Notes: a model not told the origin generated them from the sequence alone. Shown: positions 15,229-23,949, counted from the first letter of the stretch. The stretch: 64,000 bases of DNA from Halorussus aquaticus (GCF_024218795.1 NZ_CP100400.1:2108001-2172000); one strand, 5' to 3'. Numbers and translations: made by a program.

Positions 15229-18042
15229 CTATCCCGCTGTCGCCGCCGTCGCGTTCTCCGTCGGGAACTCGACGACCGCGGGGTCGGTGACTATCTCGCC
15301 GTCGGGGTCGAGATACAGCGTATCGACCTGCCCGCCGGACTCGACGAATCCGAACGTGCGGTCGCCGTCGGTGTCGCGGTGGGCCGCGGCGAACACCACC
15401 TGCTGGCCGGACAGCGACTCGTTGACCGGCACGGGCACGTCCTCGTACTCGCCGGGAGCGAGGTACTCCGAGACGCCGACGAGGTTCCCGCTCCGGTCGT
15501 AGACCGCGACGAACCCGCCCTCGGGCAGGTCTGCGGTCGCAACGGTGACCTGCCCGTCGGCCGTCTGGTTGGTGAGGTTGACGGCCGCCGAGTCGCCGAT
15601 TACTGTGGTCGTCGTGGTCGTGGTAGTCGTCGGCTGTTCGGTTGTCGTGGTCGTCTGTGCCGTCGTGGTTGTCGTGGTCGGCTGAGTCGTGGTAGTAGTT
15701 GTTGCGGTCGTCGTGGTTGTCGTGGTTCGTTCTGTAGTCGTGGTCGTCTGGGTGGTGGTTGTCGTCGGTTGCTCGGTGGTTGTGGTGGTCTCAGTCGTCG
15801 TTGTCGGTTGTTCGGTCGTAGTGGTCGTGGGCTGTTCGGTCGTAGTGGTCGTGGGCTGTTCGGTCGTAGTGGTCGTGGGCTGTTCGGTCGTCGTAGTCGT
15901 CTGTGGCGTCGTCGTAGGCTGTTCAGTCGTCGTGGTCGTATCCGCCTGAATCTCGGGTTGAGCGGTCGTGGTGGTGGTCCGAGTCGTGGTCGTCGGTCGC
16001 TCGGTCGTCGTCGTGGTCGTCGGAGTCCCGGTAGTAGTCGTTTCGGTCGTCGTGGTGGTCGGCGTCGCAGTGGTCGTCTGGGTCGTCGTGTCCGGTTGCT
16101 GGGTGGTCGTCGTGGTCGTCGTCGGTTGCTCAGTGGTGGTCGTGGTCCCTGTAGCGGTCGTCGTGGTCGTATCGGGAACCGTCGTGACGACCGGAGTCGT
16201 CGTCGGTCCGGGCGCGGTCGTCGTCTCCGTCGTCGTGGTCTCCGGTTCCGGAGCGGTCTCGACGACCTCCGTCGCGACCGCTGCGGCCGTCTCGCGGAGT
16301 TGCGCGGGGTCGGCCTCCGGTGACTCCGCGACGACCTGCGTCGCCTCTTCGGCACCCTCGGCTGCGGCCGTCGCGATGGTCTGCGGGGCGGTCACGTCGG
16401 CTTCCACCGCGGCCGCGGCCGCGCCGACCGCTGCGCCCTGCGCGACGGCGAGCGTCTGGGCCGGGTCGAGCGCCTCTATCTCGCCGAGTTGCTCGACGGT
16501 CCCGGCCGAGGCACCGTTCGCGGCCGCCTGAATCTGGACGACGCTCGCGGTTTGGCTCTGGGAGACGGCCCCCGTGGCGGCTCCCTGCGCGGCGACCTGT
16601 ATCTGGGTCACGTCCACCTGCTGGCGCTGGCTGGCGACGACCGCACCGTCGGCCGCCCCCTGCGCGGCGGCCTGAATCTGGGTGACGCTGGCGTCCTGCG
16701 ACTGGACGAGTGACCCGTACGCCGCGCCCCGACACGCGGCCTGCACCTGCTGGACGTTCACGCTCTGGACCTGCGTCACGCCGCCCTTGGCCGCGCCGAG
16801 CGCGGCGGCCTGCACCTGTCGGACCGAGACCGACTGGCGCTGGACGGTGGCCGCGAGCGACCCGGCGGCCGCGCCCTGCGCGGCGACCTGAATCTGGACG
16901 ACGTTGACTATCTGGACCTGTATCACGGTCACTTGGAGGAGCGCGCCGCGGGCCGCACCGAGCGCGGCGGCCTGCACCTGCTGGACGGACACCTGCTGAA
17001 TCTGGGTGAGTATCGCGCCCTGCGCGGCACCCTCGGCCGCCAACTGAATCTGCTCGACGGTGACGCGCTGGGTCTGGCTGACCGCCCCGGTCGCCGCGCC
17101 CCTGCACCCGGCCTCGACCTTCTCAGCGGGCGCTTCCTTCGGTTCTTTCACGCCGCCCTTGGCCGCGCCGAGCGCCGCGACCTGTATCTGTTTCACGTCG
17201 GCGCGCTGGACTTGCACCAGCGCCCCGGACGCGGAGCCTCGGGCCGCCGCCTGAAGTTGCGACACCTCGACGCGCTGGCGCTGGGCGAGCGACCCGTACG
17301 CCGCGCCCTGTGCGGCCTCCTGAACTTTGCCGACCGCGTCGACGTCTCGGCGAACCGCCGAGCGCGACGCGCCTTCGGCCGCCGCCTGCGAGGCGAACTG
17401 AATCTGGGAGACGCTGGCCTGCTGGCGCTGGGCCACCGCGCCGTGGGCCGCGCCGTAGGACGCGCCCTGAATCTGGGCGACGTTCGCCTCCTGCGTCTGT
17501 ACCAGCGCACCGCCGGTCCCTCCCCGGACCGCGGCCCGGATGGGGGCGACGGTGGGGCCGCGCTCGGCCGCCTGCGACTGGAAGTGCAAGAGCGCGCCGT
17601 GGGCCGCACCGCGCGCGGCGACCAGCAGTTGCGCGACGTTCACGTCGGCCTCGCGCTGGGACGCCGCGACCGCCCCGCGAACCGCCGCCTCCCGTCGCTC
17701 GGGCGTCACGGTCGCGCCCTGTATCTCGGCGAGTTGCGCGCCCTGACGCGCCCCGAGCGCGGCCGCTTCTCGCGGCGTGAGGTTCCCCACGTCCTGACGC
17801 GAGAGCGGACCCTCGACCACGTCGAACTCGGGACGGTCTGTTACTGTCTGGGGGAGCGTCTGCGGTGCGTCGAGTGGTTCGGACCCGCTGGTTCGTGAGG
17901 CGTCAGTCCGCGAGTCGTCGGTCGCCGCTTCGTCGCCGAGACGGTCGGCGTCGGCCGGGCCGCCCACGGCGGGCGGGGCGAACCCGGCGGCGAGCAGCGA
18001 GACGACGACGATCAGTACCGTGAAGCGTCGGAGCGATGGCAT
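15229..18042 (-). CDS. secreted Gln/Ala/Gly repeat protein with Thr-rich stalk and DUF7282 domain
   Basis: A 937-residue exported protein of unknown function. Residues 1-25 are a Sec signal. Residues about 95-517 contain some 18 degenerate repeats with a 23-residue period: QIQ(V/A)AA.GAA.GA followed by a short strand-like spacer VxQxQxAxV; lengths vary from 23 to 28. Residues about 597-814 are low-complexity TTTTEQPTTTT, a likely O-glycosylated extended stalk. Residues about 815-937 are a beta-rich domain matching haloarchaeal DUF7282 (PEGGFVAVYDRSG, GVSEYL, DTDGDRTFGFVESGG). No C-terminal membrane anchor is seen, so it is secreted or held by other means. The start MPSLRRF at 18042 begins the signal peptide; upstream codons lack one. 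Confidence 0.8.
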   Translation of the reverse strand: MPSLRRFTVLIVVVSLLAAGFAPPAVGGPADADRLGDEAATDDSRTDASRTSGSEPLDAPQTLPQTVTDRPEFDVVEGPLSRQDVGNLTPREAAALGARQGAQLAEIQGATVTPERREAAVRGAVAASQREADVNVAQLLVAARGAAHGALLHFQSQAAERGPTVAPIRAAVRGGTGGALVQTQEANVAQIQGASYGAAHGAVAQRQQASVSQIQFASQAAAEGASRSAVRRDVDAVGKVQEAAQGAAYGSLAQRQRVEVSQLQAAARGSASGALVQVQRADVKQIQVAALGAAKGGVKEPKEAPAEKVEAGCRGAATGAVSQTQRVTVEQIQLAAEGAAQGAILTQIQQVSVQQVQAAALGAARGALLQVTVIQVQIVNVVQIQVAAQGAAAGSLAATVQRQSVSVRQVQAAALGAAKGGVTQVQSVNVQQVQAACRGAAYGSLVQSQDASVTQIQAAAQGAADGAVVASQRQQVDVTQIQVAAQGAATGAVSQSQTASVVQIQAAANGASAGTVEQLGEIEALDPAQTLAVAQGAAVGAAAAAVEADVTAPQTIATAAAEGAEEATQVVAESPEADPAQLRETAAAVATEVVETAPEPETTTTETTTAPGPTTTPVVTTVPDTTTTTATGTTTTTEQPTTTTTTTQQPDTTTQTTTATPTTTTTETTTTGTPTTTTTTERPTTTTRTTTTTAQPEIQADTTTTTEQPTTTPQTTTTTEQPTTTTTEQPTTTTTEQPTTTTTEQPTTTTETTTTTEQPTTTTTQTTTTTERTTTTTTTATTTTTTQPTTTTTTAQTTTTTEQPTTTTTTTTTVIGDSAAVNLTNQTADGQVTVATADLPEGGFVAVYDRSGNLVGVSEYLAPGEYEDVPVPVNESLSGQQVVFAAAHRDTDGDRTFGFVESGGQVDTLYLDPDGEIVTDPAVVEFPTENATAATAG
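15809..15900. repeat. perfect 24-base tandem repeats inside the Thr-rich stalk
   Basis: Three exact 24-base units (15809-15832, 15833-15856, 15857-15880) are followed by a partial fourth. Each unit encodes eight residues of TTTTTEQP type. Being in frame and exact, they suggest recent expansion by slippage and probable length variation among strains. Confidence 0.8.
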
Positions 18043-18218
18043 AGGCTGTCCACAGTCGGTTCGGGTTTGAATCCCGGGAACGGTTACGCTCCGTTCGCAC
18101 GCCCCGAGCGGCGGCAACGAGCCGTGTCGGGGCGACAACGAGCAGTACCGACCGGTATCGGTCCGTTACCCCGCGCGAATCCGCAACCACAAAGGCGCGC
18201 GGGTTCGACCGTCCCGGC

Positions 18219-19238
18219 ATGGAGAATCGAACGCGCGTGTTCGCGGCCGTCGGGTTGACCGTCACGATGTTCCTTCTGGTCCAACTCGGCGCGCTAGTGC
18301 TGGTCGAGCCGTTCCAGCAGGCGGGGTATCAGCAGGTCGAGAACCCCTCCGACCCGACGAACAGTCTGGTCTACGTCGGGGCGGTGCTGGTCATGACCGG
18401 CATCATGCTCGCCATCATCAAACTCGACGTGCAGTGGCTGCTCCGCGGGGCGCTCATCTTCACGAGCGGTCTGCTCTCGTGGTACGTCTTCTCGGTCGTG
18501 GTTCCGGCGTGGCTCGTCGTCTCGGTCGGCGGCGCGCCGGTCAACGTGGTCGCGCTGGCGGCCGCGGGCGCGGTCGCGCTGGCGCTGGCGGTCCACCCCG
18601 AGTGGTACGTCATCGACGCCGCGGGCGTCCTGATGGGCGCGGGCGCGGCCGGACTGTTCGGCATCAGTTTCGGCCTGCTCCCAGCCATCCTCCTGCTGAC
18701 CGTGCTGGCGGTCTACGACGCCATCAGCGTCTACGGCACCGAACACATGCTGACGCTGGCCTCGGGCGTGATGGACCTCAAGATTCCGGTCATCCTCGTG
18801 ATTCCGCTCTCGGCGTCCTACTCGTTCCTCGACGACGACGGCGGGGCCGGGGCGGGGGAGACCGGTGGAGAGAGCGAAGCCAGCGCCGCGGACGGCGGGC
18901 GAACGGAGGAGGAGACTGCGGCCGAGGCCGACCGCCCGGAGATGGACGAGCGCGACGTCTTCTTCATCGGGCTGGGCGACGCCGTGATGCCCTCGGTGAT
19001 GGTCGCCAGCGCGGCGTTCTTCGCGCCGCCGGAACCGCTGGTCTCGGGCATCGCGCTGAACCTGCCCGCGCTGACATCGATGGTCGGCACGATTGCGGGT
19101 CTGCTCGTCCTCCTCTGGATGGTCCTGAAGGGGCGGGCGCACGCCGGGCTTCCCCTACTGAACGGCGGCGCTATCGGCGGCTATCTGGTCGGCGCGCTGG
19201 CCAGCGGGATGACTTTGATGCAGGCGCTGGGACTGTAG
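18219..19238 (+). CDS. presenilin-type (A22) intramembrane aspartyl protease
   Basis: A 339-residue polytopic protein of the archaeal presenilin/SPP homologue family, which cleaves transmembrane segments of other proteins. The catalytic motifs are YD at 166-167 (LAVYDAISVYG) and GLGD at 251-254 (FFIGLGDAVMP), with the C-terminal P-L motif (GLPLLNGG) near 312. About nine hydrophobic segments surround them. The loop between the aspartates (about 205-245) is acidic and Gly/Ser-rich, a halophilic variant. It is divergent from the repeat-protein gene, separated by about 175 bases, but no functional link is shown. Confidence 0.88.
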   Translation: MENRTRVFAAVGLTVTMFLLVQLGALVLVEPFQQAGYQQVENPSDPTNSLVYVGAVLVMTGIMLAIIKLDVQWLLRGALIFTSGLLSWYVFSVVVPAWLVVSVGGAPVNVVALAAAGAVALALAVHPEWYVIDAAGVLMGAGAAGLFGISFGLLPAILLLTVLAVYDAISVYGTEHMLTLASGVMDLKIPVILVIPLSASYSFLDDDGGAGAGETGGESEASAADGGRTEEETAAEADRPEMDERDVFFIGLGDAVMPSVMVASAAFFAPPEPLVSGIALNLPALTSMVGTIAGLLVLLWMVLKGRAHAGLPLLNGGAIGGYLVGALASGMTLMQALGL

Positions 19239-19278
19239 ACCGGACTGCGCGTTTCGATGCAGTTCACTCTTTCTGACC

Positions 19279-19554
19279 TCAGAACCGCTCGCTCACCGGC
19301 GGAATCACGCCCAGTGTCACTGCGCCGAGGTAGAGGACGAGGGCGGTGACGAGACCTCCGAACACCGTCACGGCCGGCCCTCCCGTCCGCGTCATCGTTC
19401 CGACACCGGCCAAGACGATTACGAGCGCGACGCCGACCAGCAACAGCGTCCCGATAACACCGAGGATGGCATCCTCGACGGCCTCGCGAACGACGCCGTA
19501 GAGCGCCGCCTCGTCGAACTCGGCGGGCGTACCGTCGTCCGATGTCGAATCCAT
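19279..19554 (-). CDS. small two-span membrane protein
   Basis: A 91-residue protein with an acidic N-terminus (STSDDGTPAEFDEAAL), an amphipathic helix, then two hydrophobic spans (about 32-54 and 62-84) ending in VIPPVSERF. Function unknown. The start at 19554 gives a proper charged N-terminus; the longer open frame upstream reads as spacer. It is convergent with the presenilin gene. Confidence 0.6.
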   Translation of the reverse strand: MDSTSDDGTPAEFDEAALYGVVREAVEDAILGVIGTLLLVGVALVIVLAGVGTMTRTGGPAVTVFGGLVTALVLYLGAVTLGVIPPVSERF

Positions 19555-19652
19555 ACAGCGGGTTCGAATCTCCGGGCCGGAAAAGATGTCGCTATCCGAA
19601 GGTGTCTGGCGGGCCTCGAAACCCTCGGTGAGGTATGCCATCACAAATGATT

Positions 19653-19690
19653 TGCGAGCCTCTCGCAGACTCGTATGCGAAACAACATAC
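19653..19690. promoter_or_regulatory. pair of inverted repeats in divergent spacer
   Basis: TGCGAG-CCT-CTCGCA (19653-19667) and GTATG-8-CATAC (19673-19690) lie between the membrane-protein gene and the small peptide ORF, just upstream of a TATA-like ATTTTATAC. They look like candidate operators; the regulator is unknown. Confidence 0.35.
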
Positions 19691-19743
19691 TCAAGAGTGA
19701 GTGAACATTTTATACGTGTATGCAATGGCAGCACCCCCGAAAC

Positions 19744-19827
19744 ATGTCCGACGCAGAGCGCAAGAAGAACGAGACCAAGGCCGGAACCGACTCGTCGTTC
19801 ATCGCGGCGATGATGATCGCGGCCTGA
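19744..19827 (+). CDS. candidate 27-residue peptide
   Basis: A very short open frame, MSDAERKKNETK then AGTDSSFIAAMMIAA, ends in TGA. A TATA-like box (TTTTATAC, 19708-19715) lies 26-36 bases before the ATG, as expected for a near-leaderless archaeal message, and the region between the two neighbouring genes is otherwise unexplained. An in-frame ATG at 19720 would add eight residues but sits only five bases after the TATA-like box. A charged N-terminus and a short hydrophobic end are visible. Whether it is translated is unproven. Confidence 0.35.
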   Translation: MSDAERKKNETKAGTDSSFIAAMMIAA

Positions 19828-19930
19828 GACAGTAGCCTCGCCCCCACGACCACCAGTTTCTATTACTTCCCGACGATTTCGCGGGCGACGTATCGAGAGG
19901 TCCGCGGACGACCTTCTACGGACTCTCCGA

Positions 19931-20929
19931 CTACTTCCCCGTGAGCGCCTCGCTCGCGGGCGCGAACGATATTTCGGACCCGAGACCCTCCGATTTCGCT
20001 CGCTCGTAGAGCATGTGGGCCGCGGCGACCGTCTCGATGCCCGTCCCGCCGCTGTCGAAGACCGTGATTTCGTCGTCGGACTCCCGGCCCGGCGCGTTCC
20101 CGGCGACGATGTCGCCGAGTTCGGCGTGGACGTGGTCTTCCGAAATCGCGCCCTCTTCGAGCGCCGCGATGAACGACCCGGCGTCCTGCTGGACGCGCTC
20201 GCGGAGGTCCGGGACGTAGGTGGCGCGCTCGACGGTCGTCGTGTCGAGTTCGCGCTTGTTGGGGTGGTACTGGCCCATCGCGGTGACGTGCGTGCCGTCG
20301 GCGAGGAGGTCGCCGTCGAAGACGGGGTCGCTCGCGGTGGTGGCCGTGATCACGATGTCGGCCTCCTCGACCGCGGCGGCGCTGGAGGCGACTGCGGCGA
20401 CCGAGGGGTCGAGTCGCTCGTTCATCTCCGCGGCGAACGACTCGCGGGACTCCTTGGTCGGCGAGTAGACCCAGACGCTTTCGAGGTCCCGGACGGTCGT
20501 CACCGCGCGGAGTTGCCCGCGGGCCTGCGAGCCAGCGCCGATGAGCGCGAGGGTCTCGGCGTCGTCGCGGGCCAACACGTCGGTCCCGACCGCGCCCGCC
20601 GCACCGGTCTTGAACGGGTTCATGCTCGCGCCGTCCAGCAGGGCGAGCGGTTCGCCCGACTCGGCGTCGAACAGCGGCGACACGAACCACGCGTCCTCTT
20701 CGCCGAACCCGGCGGCGTACATGTACCCGCCCATCGCGCCGGTCTCGGGCAGGACGGCCGAGTAGTCGGTGAGCATCCCCGGCGGGTCTTCGTTGGTGAG
20801 TTTCGCGCGGGGTCTCGCGGGTGCGCCCTCGCCGCGCTGTCGGTAGCCTTCGCGGACAGCCTCGACGTACTCGGCGGGCGAAGCGAGTCCGGAAACCTCG
20901 TCGCTCGTCAGAAACAGTGCGTCCGTCAT
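19931..20929 (-). CDS. ornithine cyclodeaminase / alanine dehydrogenase family enzyme
   Basis: A 332-residue NAD(P)-dependent enzyme of the ornithine cyclodeaminase/mu-crystallin superfamily. Substrate-pocket motif FKTGAAGAVGTD (about 105-116), the dinucleotide loop LIGAGSQARGQLRAV (about 126-140) and the late YHPNKRELD segment are visible. Members include archaeal L-alanine dehydrogenase, ornithine cyclodeaminase, ketimine reductases and others, and the substrate cannot be told here. The frame is open further upstream, but MTDALFLTSDEV at 20929 is the conserved N-terminus. Confidence 0.85.
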   Translation of the reverse strand: MTDALFLTSDEVSGLASPAEYVEAVREGYRQRGEGAPARPRAKLTNEDPPGMLTDYSAVLPETGAMGGYMYAAGFGEEDAWFVSPLFDAESGEPLALLDGASMNPFKTGAAGAVGTDVLARDDAETLALIGAGSQARGQLRAVTTVRDLESVWVYSPTKESRESFAAEMNERLDPSVAAVASSAAAVEEADIVITATTASDPVFDGDLLADGTHVTAMGQYHPNKRELDTTTVERATYVPDLRERVQQDAGSFIAALEEGAISEDHVHAELGDIVAGNAPGRESDDEITVFDSGGTGIETVAAAHMLYERAKSEGLGSEISFAPASEALTGK

Positions 20930-21168
20930 GGCCGTGACAACACAGTCCAGCCTGAAAACGGTTGAGGTAGCCCTCGTACGTGCCATAAAGTTCGGGGGAC
21001 GATACCGAGAACCGCGTCGGACGTATCGGTGGGGAACGGCCGACTGCTACCGAACTGACGACGCCGAATCGGTGGGAAACTCGACCGCTCGCTAAAAGCG
21101 ACTACTGGACGGAGAATCGCGCGTCCGACACGAGAAAAGAGCGGGTGGACAACCCCAACCGGAATCGG

Positions 21169-21402
21169 TCAGTCGGCCGGTTCGAAGGACGCCGAGGACG
21201 ACGCGTCCACAGTCTCCGTCGGGGACTGGGTATCGTCGACGGGACTGTTGACGAAGAGCGCGTGTCCGATGAGCGCCACGGGAATACTGGCGGCGAGCGG
21301 CACGGCGGCGGTTATCGAGACGCCGAGAACGCTCAGCGCACCGGTTACGCCGATCAACGAAAGCGGAATGAGTCCCAGGATGAGGTCGTAGTACCCAGTC
21401 AT
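21169..21402 (-). CDS. small membrane protein
   Basis: A 77-residue protein with two hydrophobic spans (about 6-26 and 30-52) and a polar Ser/Thr/Glu-rich C-terminus (NSPVDDTQSPTETVD). A TATA-like ATTATATAC lies about 26-38 bases upstream of its start in the minus direction, the clearest promoter in this stretch. Function unknown; similar small membrane proteins are frequent in haloarchaea. Confidence 0.6.
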   Translation of the reverse strand: MTGYYDLILGLIPLSLIGVTGALSVLGVSITAAVPLAASIPVALIGHALFVNSPVDDTQSPTETVDASSSASFEPAD

Positions 21403-21906
21403 AATCTATCACAGAATATGCGGTATGGGTATATAATTCTTTCCCGTAGTTGAACGAGGCGTTTCTGATAGGCGAATCCTATCTACTCCGTGGGTTTCTC
21501 ATAACTTATGGATACGCTACGAGACTGTTTTCCACCGTTGAATGCTGAACGTAGCAGTACGGGAGTTCTCAGAGCACCACGGAAAATTTCTCTCAGTAAT
21601 CCAATCGCGGCGGAGAACTCGACGGCGAAACCTCAGAACCGAGTCGGAGTGCGATGCACGGTACAGCGTGAAATCTAGGGAGTGATAGCCCCGAAAGCCA
21701 CCGACCGGTCGCAGTCACGGTGCCCAGACTCGGAATCCGAATCGAAATCCGAATGTTCGAACTCCGGATACTCGTTCAGTGCGGAACGCCTCGTCGGTCG
21801 GACACTCGAAGGCTGCGCAGAAAATATAGCGAGACGAGCTAATCTGGCGAGTACCGCAACGCCGCAGGCTGCCGCCAGAGTCTTCCCCCTTCGAACCACC
21901 CCGTCG
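21403..21906. other. about 500 bases without a convincing gene
   Basis: The stretch is less GC-rich than its surroundings. It holds the promoter of the small membrane protein, a perfect hairpin GATAGG-CGAAT-CCTATC (21467-21483), and a 24-base sequence (21693-21716) that matches 22 of 24 positions of the btuC-btuD element. A repeated AATCCGAA motif also occurs (about 21736-21755). Open frames on both strands read as low-quality peptide sequence, so I leave it unannotated. Confidence 0.5.
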
Positions 21907-23196
21907 CTACGCAGCCGGGTCCCGAAGTAGCAACGCGGCCAGCCCCGCCAGCACTGCGAGCGCACCGCCGAGTGCGAACGCCGTGGGCCAGTCGGTCTGG
22001 GTCACGAGCCATCCGGTCAGGCCGCCGCCGAAGATGCCGCCCCACATCTTGCCGGAGTACAGCAGAGCGTAGTTGGCCGAGGAGTGGCGCTGACCGTAGT
22101 AGTCGCCGACGACGCTCGGGAAGAGGGTGTACTGGGGACTCCAGAAGAACGTCGCGAGGACGACCGCGGCGAGGAATCCGAGCGCGGTGTTGGTCACGCC
22201 GAACCAGACCACCGCGAACAGGCCCAGCCCGCAGAGCGTGAACGAAATCGCCATCGCCCGCTCGCGGTCCACCCGGTCGGAGAGGTCGCCGACGACGAGG
22301 CGGCCGACGCCGCCCGCGATGGGGAGGACCGTCGCTCCGGCGGTCGCGGTCAGGGCGTTCAACCCCACGTTCTGGGCGAACGAGACCACCTTGGCGGTCA
22401 GCATCAGTCCCGCCCCGCTGACGAAGACGAACATGACGTACATCAGCCAGAACTGCCACGTCCGGAGCATCTCCCGTGACGTGTACTGCCCTTCGGTGGC
22501 GCGGGTCGATTCCGAACCGGCCTCGGTCTCGCCATCGGCGGCCTCGGACTCGTCGTCGGTAGCGACGTCCCCGCCGACCCACCCCGTCGGCGGGTCCCGG
22601 AGGACCAGCGCACCGACGAGGATGCCGACGCCGATGAGGATACCCATGTTCCGCAGCACGTCGGAGTAGCCCGTGACGGTCGCGTTCGCCCGGACGTAGG
22701 GGACGACGAGCGCGCTCCCCCCGGCGAACGCCATCGTGCCGAGACCCGTGGTGAGACCCCGCCGGTCGGGGAACCACTTCAGCGCGGTGTTGACCGCGAC
22801 GGTGTAGACGATGCCGACGCCGACCGCACCGACCGAGTAGAGGACGTAGAGGTGCCAGAGTTCGGTCGCGTAGGCCAGTCCGAGGTAGCCGCCGCCCGCC
22901 AGCACGCCCGCGAGCAGCGTCAGGCCGCGCGGCCCGTGGCGGTCCCGGTACCACCCGACCGGGAACTGCGACCCGGCCTGAAAGATGACGAACAGGGTGA
23001 ACACGAACCCGAGCGCGGTCGGGTCGAGTTCGAGCGACCGAGCGATGGGCGACTCGATGGACGACCAGACGTACTGGTACGGACTGATGAGTCCCATCAT
23101 CACCGCGGCGGCCGCGACCTGCCACCACCGCGAGAACCCCAGCACGTCCCGCGCCCGAGCGGCGTAGTCGGTGTCGGACTGCGACGACGCTGTCAT
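21907..23196 (-). CDS. MFS transporter, oxalate/formate antiporter-like
   Basis: A 429-residue, 12-segment major-facilitator permease. The N-terminal half shows GWYRDRHGPRG, the MFS loop 2-3 motif (G-x-x-x-D-R), followed by the OFA-subfamily type TVAVNTALKWFPDRRGLTTGLG (about 128-150). A soluble acidic loop (about 205-235) joins the halves, and the second half has GDLSDRVDRERAM (about 308-320). Substrates of OFA members are small monocarboxylates or dicarboxylates; the actual one is unknown. The gene stands alone. Confidence 0.83.
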   Translation of the reverse strand: MTASSQSDTDYAARARDVLGFSRWWQVAAAAVMMGLISPYQYVWSSIESPIARSLELDPTALGFVFTLFVIFQAGSQFPVGWYRDRHGPRGLTLLAGVLAGGGYLGLAYATELWHLYVLYSVGAVGVGIVYTVAVNTALKWFPDRRGLTTGLGTMAFAGGSALVVPYVRANATVTGYSDVLRNMGILIGVGILVGALVLRDPPTGWVGGDVATDDESEAADGETEAGSESTRATEGQYTSREMLRTWQFWLMYVMFVFVSGAGLMLTAKVVSFAQNVGLNALTATAGATVLPIAGGVGRLVVGDLSDRVDRERAMAISFTLCGLGLFAVVWFGVTNTALGFLAAVVLATFFWSPQYTLFPSVVGDYYGQRHSSANYALLYSGKMWGGIFGGGLTGWLVTQTDWPTAFALGGALAVLAGLAALLLRDPAA

Positions 23197-23292
23197 TGGT
23201 TGGTCGTTACGGGCCGCTCCAATCAGCGTTGTGCTTTCGGCAGTCTCTCGCGATTCCCAACGCAGTCACTGTCGGTCGGTGACGCCGGACGT

Positions 23293-23949
23293 TCAGTGCC
23301 GCGCGAAGGGTCGCCAGTCGGTGTCTTCGCCGACGCCTCGTACTCGGAGTTCCGACTGGCCGTCGTCGCCCTCCCGGACCTCTATCTGCCCGTCGAACAA
23401 CTGCTTGAGGGTGCTGGTCGTCTGTTGGTCGTGGGCCGTCGAGTCGATGACGAAGATGCCGAGCGCGTCGGCGCTCTGGACTCGGCCCGTGAAGACGTGG
23501 AGAAACCGGAACACTGTCTGGAGGTTCGAGTACATCAACAGCGTCGAGAGCGAGTGCAGCAGGATGCGGTTTCGCTTGACGCCGCCGTCCTTGTAGAACG
23601 CCTGCAGGAACTCCGAGAGCTGAATCCCGATGCCCGTCATGTCCTTGGGCGAGGAGGCGTACGTGATTTCGTCGCTCTGAGAGGGACTCATCCCCTGCTG
23701 TTTGGAGACGCAGTCCACGATGCCGAGCGGACCGGTCTCGTCGCGGCCGAGTAGCTCACGGAGGCTCTCGCGGACGTCCTCGCCGCCATCCTTCGTCGTG
23801 ACGACGATAGAACCGTCCCCGTGACGGCTACCGTGCGCGAGAATCTCCAGAGCGAGAGTTCGTTTGCCCGTCATCGGTGGTCCGGTCACCAGGAGATTCG
23901 TCCCCGGTTCGACCTCGACCCCCGGACAGACCTCACCCAGTCCATACAT
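23293..23949 (-). CDS. RecA/KaiC-like protein with degenerate ATP site
   Basis: A 218-residue haloarchaeal RecA-superfamily protein. The P-loop region reads GPPMTGKRT (23-31), in which Arg stands where Walker A normally has Ser/Thr, and the Walker B strand reads LLHSLSTLLMYS (about 128-139), with His in place of Asp. Other conserved parts are FLHVFTGR and IFVIDSTAHDQQT. These substitutions suggest binding or regulatory rather than strong ATPase activity. Haloarchaeal members often sit near signal transduction genes and may act as KaiC-like signalling partners; here the neighbours give no proof. An AT-rich promoter precedes it. Confidence 0.72.
   Translation of the reverse strand: MYGLGEVCPGVEVEPGTNLLVTGPPMTGKRTLALEILAHGSRHGDGSIVVTTKDGGEDVRESLRELLGRDETGPLGIVDCVSKQQGMSPSQSDEITYASSPKDMTGIGIQLSEFLQAFYKDGGVKRNRILLHSLSTLLMYSNLQTVFRFLHVFTGRVQSADALGIFVIDSTAHDQQTTSTLKQLFDGQIEVREGDDGQSELRVRGVGEDTDWRPFARH

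Noticed and set aside
15809-15900. A CRISPR-like regular array of 24-base repeats.
   Set aside because: The copies are contiguous, in frame and encode Thr/Glu/Gln/Pro units of the repeat protein; there are no spacers.
21675-21965. A 96-codon minus-strand open frame in the 500-base spacer.
   Set aside because: It overlaps the 3' end of the MFS gene and the peptide is compositionally poor; only the 24-base match to the btu spacer is notable.
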